Assembly (NCBI RefSeq): GCF_042682045.1
Contig: NZ_JBHUGS010000005.1
Span: 372,001-436,000 of the forward strand
Direction: 5' to 3'
DNA: 64,000 bases
Source: Sphingomonas_R arantia
GTDB lineage: Bacteria > Pseudomonadota > Alphaproteobacteria > Sphingomonadales > Sphingomonadaceae
The translations under genes and the position numbers were made by a program. Numbering within the stretch: position 1 is the first letter of the stretch; the number at the start of each line of letters is the position of its first letter. The notes under the pieces were generated by a model. It was not told the origin of the DNA. It did not search any database and saw nothing but the letters and a program-made list of their open reading frames with translations. Shown here piece by piece: positions 41,299 through 48,549 of the stretch.

Positions 41299-43296
41299 CT
41301 ACCCCACCAAACCCCGCTGGCGCAGCAACGGCGCCTCATCCGGCCCACGCCCGCGGAACGCTACGAAGGACAGCATCGGATCGCGACTGTCCCCGCGCGC
41401 CAGCACCTCGTCGCGGAACCGTTCCGCCAGCCCGCGATCGAACAACCGACCCGGTTCGGCGAAGCTGTCGAACGCATCCTCGTCGAGCACCTCGGCCCAG
41501 AGGTAGCTGTAATAGGCCGCCGCATAGCCGCCATCGAACACGTGGGTGAAGTGTGGCAACCGGTGGCGCAGCACGATCGCGTCCGGCATCTGCAGTTCCG
41601 CCAGCATCGCCGCCTCGAACGCCGGCGCTTCGACCGGCCCGGTCGCGCGGTGCAGCGCCAGATCGACGATCGACGACCCGGTCAGCTCGACGGTCGAGAA
41701 ACCCTGCCCGAACCCGTCGCCCGCGCCGATCGCCGCGATCATCGCATCGTCCATCCCGAACCTGCGCAGCACTTCCGGCGCCACGATCCAATGCTCCATG
41801 AACTTGCTCGGGAATTCGACGAAATCGCGTGCCACCGCGGTCCCGGCCAGGCTCGGATAGGTCACGTTCGACAGCAGCGCATGGAGCGCATGGCCGAATT
41901 CGTGGAACAGCGTCCGCGCCTCGTCCAGCGACAGCCGGCTCTCCGCCGCGACCGGCGCCTTCGAGAAGTTCGCGACGGTGTAGACGATCGGCAGCACCGG
42001 CCCGTCCATCCGCTCCTGCACGCGGAGCGATCCCATCCACGCGCCGCCATGCTTGGTCGGCCGCGCGAAATAATCGGTGTAGAGCAGTCCGACTGCCTCG
42101 CCCGCCGCATCGCGCACGTCCCACGCGGTCACGTCGGGGTGATAGACCGGCACGTCCGGCCGCGCGACGAAGCGCAGCCCGTACAACCGCCCCGCCACAT
42201 CGAACGCCGCGGCGCGCACGCCCTCGACGCGCAGCAACGCGCGCACCGCACCGGCATCCAGCGCATACTCCTCGCGCCGCACCTGTTCGGCATAATAGCG
42301 CCAGTCCCACGGCGCGATCATCACGCCGTCGCGGTCGGCCAGCCGCTGCAACGTCGCGGTCTCTACGATCGCCTTTTCCCGCGCCGGCCCCCATAGCCGC
42401 ATCAGCAGCGCATGCGCCGCGTCCGGTGACGCCGCCATGCTGTCGACCAATTTGTAGTCGGCATAGGTCGCATGACCGAGCAGCGCCGCGCTCTCGCGCC
42501 GCAACGCGACGATCTCCGCCACCAGCGGGTTGTTGTCGTAGGCCGAGCCGTCGCAGCGTTGCGTGAACGCGCGCCACATCGTCTCGCGCAGCTCGCGGTT
42601 CGTGGCGAACGTCGTGACCGCCTCGAAATCCCCGCGGTCCAGCATGAACCGGTACCGCCCCGCCAGCCCTTCGGCCGCCGCACGCGCCGCCGCCGCCTCG
42701 CGCACCGCGGTCGGCAGGCCGTCCACCTCCGCCTCGTCCGCCACCAGCGACCAGTCGCCAACCGCGCCCATCACATTCTGCCCGAACTTGACGGACAGCG
42801 CCGCCAGCCGCGCATCGATCGCCGCGAACCGCGCCTTGTCCGCCGGATTCAGCCCCGCCCCGCCATTCACGAACCCGTGATAGACATTGTCGACCAGCCG
42901 CAGCTGTTCGGCAGTCAGCCCGGCCAGCTCGCGCGCTTCCCACACCGCGGCCACGCGCGCGAACAGCGCGGGATCATGCGAGATCGCGGTGCCGTGCGCC
43001 GACATCCGTTCGGACACCTCCGCCTCGATCGCGCGGATGCCCGCATCGCCGTGCGCGGACGACAGCGTCCAGAAGACGCGTCCGACCTTCGCCAACGCGG
43101 CGCCCGACCGTTCGAGGGGCGCGATCACGCTGTCGAACGTCGCGGGTCCGGTCGCGTCGGCGATGGCGCGGATCTCCGCCATCTTCTCCGCCATCGCGAT
43201 TTCCAGCGCGGGCAGGAAATGGTCGGCCTCGATCAGGTCGAACGGCGGCGCACCGAACGGGGTATCCCAGTCGGCGAGCAGGGGATTAGGGGACAT
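41299..43296 (-). CDS. M3-family metallopeptidase (oligopeptidase A/dipeptidyl carboxypeptidase type)
   Basis: A 665-residue zinc peptidase of family M3. The active site is LFHEFGHALHALL with the HEFGH zinc and catalytic motif; a later Glu provides the third ligand (RDFVEFPSKFMEHW). The N-terminus MSPNPLLADWDTPFGAPPFDLI resembles dipeptidyl carboxypeptidase and OpdA relatives, and no signal peptide is evident, so a cytoplasmic peptide-degrading role is likely. ATG 43296 lies inside the end of the preceding transglutaminase gene (overlap 11 bases); ATG 43311 is an alternative. Confidence 0.9.
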   Translation of the reverse strand: MSPNPLLADWDTPFGAPPFDLIEADHFLPALEIAMAEKMAEIRAIADATGPATFDSVIAPLERSGAALAKVGRVFWTLSSAHGDAGIRAIEAEVSERMSAHGTAISHDPALFARVAAVWEARELAGLTAEQLRLVDNVYHGFVNGGAGLNPADKARFAAIDARLAALSVKFGQNVMGAVGDWSLVADEAEVDGLPTAVREAAAARAAAEGLAGRYRFMLDRGDFEAVTTFATNRELRETMWRAFTQRCDGSAYDNNPLVAEIVALRRESAALLGHATYADYKLVDSMAASPDAAHALLMRLWGPAREKAIVETATLQRLADRDGVMIAPWDWRYYAEQVRREEYALDAGAVRALLRVEGVRAAAFDVAGRLYGLRFVARPDVPVYHPDVTAWDVRDAAGEAVGLLYTDYFARPTKHGGAWMGSLRVQERMDGPVLPIVYTVANFSKAPVAAESRLSLDEARTLFHEFGHALHALLSNVTYPSLAGTAVARDFVEFPSKFMEHWIVAPEVLRRFGMDDAMIAAIGAGDGFGQGFSTVELTGSSIVDLALHRATGPVEAPAFEAAMLAELQMPDAIVLRHRLPHFTHVFDGGYAAAYYSYLWAEVLDEDAFDSFAEPGRLFDRGLAERFRDEVLARGDSRDPMLSFVAFRGRGPDEAPLLRQRGLVG

Positions 43297-44116
43297 CGGT
43301 ATGGCCTTCATCAGGAAGTTCGTCGGTATGGACATCGAACCGGCTGAGCGTCGCCGGACCGAACACGGTGGTCAGCGCCGTGTCGGTCGCGTCGCGCCCG
43401 CGCGCCATCAGGATGCGGCCGATCCGCGGGATATTGTGCCGCGCGTCGAACGTATGCCACTCGCCGCCCAGATACACGTCGAACCACGCGCTGAAATCCA
43501 TCGGCGCGTCGGAAATCGGCACGCCGATATCGCCCAGATATCCGGTGCAGTAACGCGCCGGGATGTTCATGCAGCGGCAGAGCGTCACCGCCAGATGCGC
43601 GAAATCGCGGCACACGCCGCGCTTTTCCTGGAACGCGTCCCACGCCGTCTTGGTCGACCGCGCATGGTTGTATCCGAATTCGATATGGTCATGGACGAAA
43701 TCGACGATCGCCTGCACCCGCGCCCAGCCGGGCGGCGTGTTGCCGAAGAGGTTCCACGCGGTGTTCGAGAGCCGGTCCGTCTCGCAATATCGGCTGCCCA
43801 GCAGGTAGACGAGGATCTCGTCGGGCAGGTCCGCCACCGGCACCTGCGGCGCATCCGGCACCACCCGGTCCGGTAACCCGCTGTCCTCCACCGTGAAATC
43901 CGCCGACAGGGTGATGCCGCCGGCGGGGATCGTCAGCCGGGTACACACATTCCCGAACCCGTCGATATAGTCGTACATCGGAACATCCTTGTCCGATGTG
44001 ATGCGGTGCGGCGTCGTCAGGTCGCGGCTGCGCGACGGGTGGATACTCAGCATCGCCATCATCGGCGTCGGCCGGTTCGCGGTAAAACTGATGTCGTAAC
44101 CGGTGCGGATCAGCAT
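43286..44116 (-). CDS. Transglutaminase-like protein, cysteine-protease fold (1)
   Basis: A 276-residue protein beginning MLIRTGYDISFTANRPTPMMAML. The transglutaminase core is EKRGVCRDFAHLAVTLCRCMNIPARYCTGYL with the catalytic Cys, then HTFDARHNIPRIGRI giving the His and Asp. Such bacterial proteins usually act as peptidases or amide-modifying enzymes rather than protein cross-linkers. ATG 44116 was chosen to match the family start; a TTG at 44149 overlapping the upstream gene as TTGA is possible. It forms an operon with a second transglutaminase-like gene and the M3 peptidase. Confidence 0.85.
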   Translation of the reverse strand: MLIRTGYDISFTANRPTPMMAMLSIHPSRSRDLTTPHRITSDKDVPMYDYIDGFGNVCTRLTIPAGGITLSADFTVEDSGLPDRVVPDAPQVPVADLPDEILVYLLGSRYCETDRLSNTAWNLFGNTPPGWARVQAIVDFVHDHIEFGYNHARSTKTAWDAFQEKRGVCRDFAHLAVTLCRCMNIPARYCTGYLGDIGVPISDAPMDFSAWFDVYLGGEWHTFDARHNIPRIGRILMARGRDATDTALTTVFGPATLSRFDVHTDELPDEGHTDVP

Positions 44117-44145
44117 GATGGCACGTCTCCCAGTGACGCTTGTGC

Positions 44146-45033
44146 TCAAGCGGGGATCGTATCGTCGTCCAGATGAACCGCAATGTCGACAGTCATGCCG
44201 GTATCGCTGCCCGGAAAGCCCGCCCAGCTTCCCGACAGCGGCACCGCCTGCATCGGATCGCGCGCCACCGCGACGCGGATCAGGCCGCGATTGCCGACGA
44301 TGCCGTTGGTCGGATCATATTCCACCCACCCCGATCCGGGCAGGAAGATCCGCACCCAGGCATGGGTGTTGCCGCCCCCCACGCGGCCCTCCCCGCGCGA
44401 CGGGCTGTAGACGTAACCCGACACGAACCGCGCCGCGAGGCCGAGCGCACGCGCCGCCTCCATCATCAGCACGGCATAGTCGCGGCAGGTGCCCTGCCGC
44501 CGGTTCAGCGTCTCGATCGGGCTCTGCGTCCCCTGTTCGTAGCGCGGGACATAGGTGAATTCGCGGCGGATCGTCTCGGTCATGGTGGCCAGCATCTCGG
44601 CCGTGTCGGTCCGCCGGTCGTCGCTCACGAAACTGCGCGCCCAGCTGTCGACGATCCGTTCGGGGTCGAGGTGCTGCCGCTCGATCGAGCGCAACAGGTC
44701 GGGCATGTCCTCGCTGGCATAGGTGAACGGGAAGGCGCGGGCATAATCCTCGATCGCGACCGCATGGTCGCCGGCCGGGCTGTGTTCCATCCGCACCACG
44801 CTGTCGAACCGCAGTTCGCGCGCGCGCCGGTCGAACCGCGCGATCGCGACGGAATTGCCGAACACGTCGTGGATGTAGCGCAGCTCGGCCGGTGCGGGCG
44901 TGATATCGAGCCGCGCCTCGATCAGGCGCTGGTCATGGCTTTCGCGCGGGCGCACCATGATGCGGTGTTCGCCGAACGATACCGGGTGGCGATAGGCATA
45001 GCGGGTGCTATGCGCGATGGTCAGGAACGGCAT
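44146..45033 (-). CDS. Transglutaminase-like protein with N-terminal beta domain (2)
   Basis: A 295-residue protein with an N-terminal transglutaminase beta domain (MPFLTIAHSTRYAYRHPVSFGEHRIM, RPRESHDQRL) and a catalytic core RQGTCRDYAVLMMEAARALGLAARFVSGYVY with the Cys, then NTHAWVRIFLPGSGWVEYDPTNG giving the His and Asp. Genes of this kind commonly sit beside alpha-E and circularly permuted ATP-grasp genes; those are not seen here. The start codon at 45033 is 16 bases from the divergent amidohydrolase GTG, so each promoter must lie inside the other gene. Confidence 0.87.
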   Translation of the reverse strand: MPFLTIAHSTRYAYRHPVSFGEHRIMVRPRESHDQRLIEARLDITPAPAELRYIHDVFGNSVAIARFDRRARELRFDSVVRMEHSPAGDHAVAIEDYARAFPFTYASEDMPDLLRSIERQHLDPERIVDSWARSFVSDDRRTDTAEMLATMTETIRREFTYVPRYEQGTQSPIETLNRRQGTCRDYAVLMMEAARALGLAARFVSGYVYSPSRGEGRVGGGNTHAWVRIFLPGSGWVEYDPTNGIVGNRGLIRVAVARDPMQAVPLSGSWAGFPGSDTGMTVDIAVHLDDDTIPA

Positions 45034-45049
45034 GATGGGGAGATCGGAC

Positions 45050-45859
45050 GTGACGACGGCTGCATGGAATACCCTGTTGTCCGCGGGCGACCCCGATCCG
45101 GTCGCCATTCGCAACCCGTCGGGGACCGCCCCTTTCCTCCTGATAGGGGATCATGCCGGAAACGTCATCCCGCAAAGCCTGGGCGACCTGGGCGTGTCGG
45201 CCGCCGAGCGCGCCCGCCACATCGGCTGGGACATCGGCATCGCGGCGCTGGGGGCGGAATTGTCGCGCCATCTCGACGCCGTGTGGATCGCGCAAAATTA
45301 TTCGCGGCTGGTGATCGACTGCAACCGTGCGCCGGATGCGTGCGCCGTGCCGAACGCGGTCGTGCCGGTCAGCGACGGGACGCCGATTCCCGCCAATCAC
45401 GGGCTGGACGATGCCGCCCGCGCCGCCCGCGTGGACGAGATCCACGCCCCCTATCAGGACGCGATCGCCGCCGAGATCGCGCGCCGCACCGCCGCCGGCC
45501 AGCCGACCGTGCTGGTCGCGCTGCACAGCTTCACCCCGATGATGGCCGGCACGAAACGCCCATGGCACGTCGGCATCCTGCACGACGGCGCGAACGACGG
45601 CTTCGCCCGCGCGGTTCTGTCGCTGCTCCAGTCCGACCCGCTGCTGACGGTCGGCGACAACGAACCTTACAAGATGGACCGCATCGACCACACGATCCCG
45701 CGCCACGCCTTCGCGGCGGGGCTTCCCTATGTCGAATTCGAGGTGCGGCAGGACCTGCTCGGCGATGCGGCCGGGATCGACCGGTGGTGCGGCATCGTCG
45801 CGCGCGTCCTGACCGCGGCGGCACGCGGCGACGCGACGTGCGGCATGCGTCACCATTAA
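45050..45859 (+). CDS. N-formylglutamate amidohydrolase-family protein
   Basis: A 269-residue zinc amidohydrolase of the HutG-like N-formylglutamate family: FLLIGDHAGNVIPQSLGDLG, HIGWDIGIAALGAELSRHL, IDCNRAPD, ALHSFTPMM and GDNEPYKMD. Members remove the formyl group from formylglutamate, but many outside hut operons have no proven substrate and no hut gene is near. The start is GTG 45050 with GGGGAG at 7 bases; earlier in-frame ATGs (45032, 45035) lie inside the divergent gene's start. Its stop overlaps a PHO-box-like site. Confidence 0.85.
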   Translation: MTTAAWNTLLSAGDPDPVAIRNPSGTAPFLLIGDHAGNVIPQSLGDLGVSAAERARHIGWDIGIAALGAELSRHLDAVWIAQNYSRLVIDCNRAPDACAVPNAVVPVSDGTPIPANHGLDDAARAARVDEIHAPYQDAIAAEIARRTAAGQPTVLVALHSFTPMMAGTKRPWHVGILHDGANDGFARAVLSLLQSDPLLTVGDNEPYKMDRIDHTIPRHAFAAGLPYVEFEVRQDLLGDAAGIDRWCGIVARVLTAAARGDATCGMRHH

Positions 45860-45875
45860 GTCATTGTAACGTCAT
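45858..45875 (+). promoter_or_regulatory. PHO-box-like direct repeat (site 1)
   Basis: AAGTCAT-TGTA-ACGTCAT matches the 7-4-7 architecture of a PhoB box (CTGTCAT repeats); each half fits at five of seven positions. It is only 11 bases before the GspC-like gene ATG, which is close for an activator site, so it is less likely than site 2. Confidence 0.25.
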
Positions 45876-45886
45876 AGGCCGCCGCG

Positions 45887-46720
45887 ATGGTTACCGCGTC
45901 CACAACACCCGACCCGATCGTCGTCGTGCGCCCTGCTTCGGCGAACCGGCGACTGGGCGTCATCCTGGCGGTCGGCACGCTGGCCGTGATCGGCGCCTAT
46001 GCGGCCACATCGCCCTCCGAACCGACCGCCGCGGTCATATCCGAACCGCCCCCGCTGCCCGCCCCGCCCCCGATGCCGGCGCTCGTCACGCCCGTGCCCC
46101 CGCCACCGGCCATGCCCGTTGGGCCGGTCGCGCCCGGCGCGATCCTGCGCGGCAGCATCCCCGGCCTGTCGGTCAACGCCACCTTCGCGACGCGGGCGGG
46201 CGGCGGCAGCATCCTCGTCACGCGCGGCGACGGCACGCGCGCGCTGATCGCCAGCGGCACCGACGTCGTCCCCGGCACGCGCCTCACCGGCGTGGCCGCA
46301 GATCGCGCCACCTTCACCACCGGCGCCACGCGCTTCTGGATGCCGCTCCAGTCGGAGGCCGCGGCCAAGGCGGATCCCGGCCCCGCCACCGTCATGACTG
46401 CCGCCGCGGCACCACCGCCACCGCCCAGCGTGCCCGCCGCCGCGTCGGCCGCCGAATTGCGCGATTCGGTCGCCTATCAGGCGGCGCTCACCCCCGGCGC
46501 GGACGGCGTCTACCGCGGCTACACCGTGCGTGCGCTGCCGCCGCTGTTCGCCAAGGCCGGGCTGAAACCCGGCGACATCATCACCGGCATCAACGGCCGC
46601 GCGTTCGACGGGCCGACCGAAATGGCGACGCTGGCGCACGAGGCCGCGATCTCCAGCACCGTCGTGTTCCGCATCCGCCGCAACGGCCAGACGCAGGAAC
46701 TGCAGGTTCAGCCGCGCTGA
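45887..46720 (+). CDS. GspC-like inner-membrane PDZ protein
   Basis: A 277-residue protein laid out like the type II secretion component GspC: short cytoplasmic start, one transmembrane helix (about residues 24-41), a Pro-rich linker (50-80), a homology-region-like beta domain (LRGSIPGLSVNATF to GTDVVPGTRLTGVAADRATF), a second Pro/Ala linker, and a C-terminal PDZ domain (GVYRGYTVRALPPLFAKAGLKPGDIITGINGRAF). No other gsp gene is near. It is followed by a secreted lipoprotein and a TonB-dependent receptor gene, suggesting a dedicated secretion link for that cargo. That link is inference. Confidence 0.75.
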   Translation: MVTASTTPDPIVVVRPASANRRLGVILAVGTLAVIGAYAATSPSEPTAAVISEPPPLPAPPPMPALVTPVPPPPAMPVGPVAPGAILRGSIPGLSVNATFATRAGGGSILVTRGDGTRALIASGTDVVPGTRLTGVAADRATFTTGATRFWMPLQSEAAAKADPGPATVMTAAAAPPPPPSVPAAASAAELRDSVAYQAALTPGADGVYRGYTVRALPPLFAKAGLKPGDIITGINGRAFDGPTEMATLAHEAAISSTVVFRIRRNGQTQELQVQPR

Positions 46721-46781
46721 TCCTCCCCGAGTCGCGGCGCCGCGATGCAAGTGGGCCACAGTTAAGAACGAGATTACCTCG

Positions 46782-46799
46782 TTGTAACATTACCATCAC
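46782..46799 (+). promoter_or_regulatory. PHO-box-like direct repeat (site 2)
   Basis: TTGTAAC-ATTA-CCATCAC has two PhoB-box halves with four-base spacing, five of seven positions matching in each. A weak -10-like TAGGCA lies 11 bases downstream, leaving a leader of about 70 bases before the lipoprotein gene. The spacing fits PhoB activation; binding is not shown. Confidence 0.35.
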
Positions 46800-46892
46800 G
46801 AACCGCCCCTAGGCACCGCGTCAGCGAACAGTGGAACCCGCATCCGCGGAGTGGCCCGTCGCGCACGACGTGAACACCAAAAGGGGCCGATC

Positions 46893-48473
46893 ATGACATC
46901 CTTCAAGTCCATCCTGCTGCTCGGATCCGCACTGGCACTGGCCGGTTGCGGCGCAGACGATGTCGCATCGCCGGGCGAAGGCGTCATCATCCAGCCGACG
47001 CCAACGCCGACCCCGACTCCTACGCCGACCCCCACGCCCACCCCGACCCCCACGACGGGTCCGGCCACGGGTTGCCCCACCGGCACCACCGACGTCGGCA
47101 CGATCGGCTCCTACCGCTCCTGCCGCATCCCCGGCCTGATCACCGGTTCGCTGACGCTGCCGCGTCGCGCCGGCACCGCCTATGAAATGAACGGCCGCGT
47201 CGATGTCGGCGTCGATCTGGGCGGCGCGGGCAATGCCGCCGGCGGGTCCAGCGCCACGCTGACCGTCGAGCCGGGCGCGCTGGTCTATGCCAACACGACG
47301 AACTCCGACAACGACTACATGGTCGTCAACCGCGGCTCGCGGATCGTCGCCGACGGCACCGAATCGCTGCCGATCGTCTTCACGTCGGAACAGAATATCC
47401 GCGGCACCGCGACCGACGATTCGCAGGGCCAGTGGGGCGGCATCATCATGGCCGGCCGCGCACCGATCAGCAATTGCAACGCCACGACCACCGGTGGCGC
47501 CGCGAACTGCGAAAACGTCGTCGAAGGCACCGGCAACGCACTGTACGGCGGCAACGTCGCGACCGACTCCAGCGGCGTGTTCCGCTACGTCCAAATCCGC
47601 TATTCCGGCACGGTCATCAGCCCGAACAACGAGTTGCAGGGCCTGACCCTCGGCGGCGTCGGTTCCGGCACCGCGATCGACCACGTCCAGATCCACAACA
47701 GCTCGGATGACGGCATCGAGGTCTTCGGCGGCCGCGCCAACATGCGCTACCTCATCGTCACCGGCGCGGACGACGACTCGCTCGACACCGATGTCGGGTA
47801 TCAGGGCTTCATCCAGTTCGTGATCGCGGCGCAGAAGCCGAACAACACGCAGACCGACAACTACATCATGGAAATCGACTCGAACGGCAGCGAAGACGCC
47901 CTGCCGCGTCAGTTCGGTCGCATCTCGAACTTCACCTTCATCCACACCTCGACCGCCACCAACGCTGCGCTCCGCGTGCGCGGCGGTGCCGACTTCACCT
48001 TCGTGAACGGCATCGTGGTCAGCCCGACCGCCTGCCTGAACACCGTCGCATCGAACAGCGCGACCGACCCGTCGACGATCCGCGCCGCCAACACCGCGCT
48101 GGAAGATCAGGGCCCGCCCGTCTTCAACTCGGTGTCCTTCGCCTGCGCCGCATCCTTCGCTGAAACCGCGCAGGGCGGCGTGACGATCACGAACGCACAG
48201 CAGGCGACGTTCTTCAACGCCGGCAGCAACAACCTGGCGATGGCGACCTCCACCCTCGCCAGCCTGTATGTAAACGGTGCCAACGAAACGGCGCGCCCGG
48301 CCTTCAACGCCGCGACGCTGAACCCGACCGGCACGTCCTTCATGGTGTCGACGAACTACATCGGCGCCGTCCGCGACGCCAATGACGGCTGGTTCCGCAC
48401 CTGGAGCTGCAACTCCAACCGCGCCCAGTTCGGCGCGGCCAGCAGCGCCTGCACGGCTCTTCCGACGACCTGA
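46893..48473 (+). CDS. Beta-helix surface lipoprotein with Thr-Pro repeat
   Basis: A 526-residue lipoprotein: MTSFKSILLLGSALALAGC with the lipobox Cys19, then a (Thr-Pro)n stalk at about residues 34-54, then a Cys-containing segment and a long body of parallel beta-helix type (repeats such as SRIVADGTESLPIVFTSE, QWGGIIMAGRAPI, AIDHVQIHNSSDDGIEVFGGRANMRYLIVTGADDDSLD). The Asp-rich turns may bind calcium. No enzyme motif is recognised. Placed between a GspC-like gene and a TonB-dependent receptor gene, it may be surface-exposed cargo secreted through type II. AAAGGGG precedes the ATG. Confidence 0.75.
   Translation: MTSFKSILLLGSALALAGCGADDVASPGEGVIIQPTPTPTPTPTPTPTPTPTPTTGPATGCPTGTTDVGTIGSYRSCRIPGLITGSLTLPRRAGTAYEMNGRVDVGVDLGGAGNAAGGSSATLTVEPGALVYANTTNSDNDYMVVNRGSRIVADGTESLPIVFTSEQNIRGTATDDSQGQWGGIIMAGRAPISNCNATTTGGAANCENVVEGTGNALYGGNVATDSSGVFRYVQIRYSGTVISPNNELQGLTLGGVGSGTAIDHVQIHNSSDDGIEVFGGRANMRYLIVTGADDDSLDTDVGYQGFIQFVIAAQKPNNTQTDNYIMEIDSNGSEDALPRQFGRISNFTFIHTSTATNAALRVRGGADFTFVNGIVVSPTACLNTVASNSATDPSTIRAANTALEDQGPPVFNSVSFACAASFAETAQGGVTITNAQQATFFNAGSNNLAMATSTLASLYVNGANETARPAFNAATLNPTGTSFMVSTNYIGAVRDANDGWFRTWSCNSNRAQFGAASSACTALPTT
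46993..47056 (+). repeat. Coding simple repeat (Thr-Pro stalk)
   Basis: About 64 bases of imperfect CCNACN repeats inside the lipoprotein gene encode the (Thr-Pro)n stalk. Third positions vary between units, so the array is not a perfect slippage tract. It probably spaces the folded domain away from the lipid anchor. Confidence 0.85.
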
Positions 48474-48488
48474 GCTGCGCCGACGCCG

Positions 48489-48516
48489 GGCGGGTGATGC
48501 GCAAGCGTCACCCGCC
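48489..48516 (+). promoter_or_regulatory. Intercistronic stem-loop with GCAA tetraloop
   Basis: GGCGGGTGATGC-GCAA-GCGTCACCCGCC forms a 12-bp stem (one T-G pair) closed by a GNRA-type loop, between the lipoprotein and TonB-receptor genes. No T-run follows, so it is not a terminator. It could protect the lipoprotein mRNA 3' end and set different levels of the two proteins. Confidence 0.55.
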
Positions 48517-48549
48517 GTTCGCGCATATCCGATCTGACAGGATGCCATC

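Noticed and set aside
46993..47056. The CCNACN tract as a phase-variable microsatellite
   Set aside because: Units differ at third positions, so it is an imperfect coding repeat with low slippage potential.
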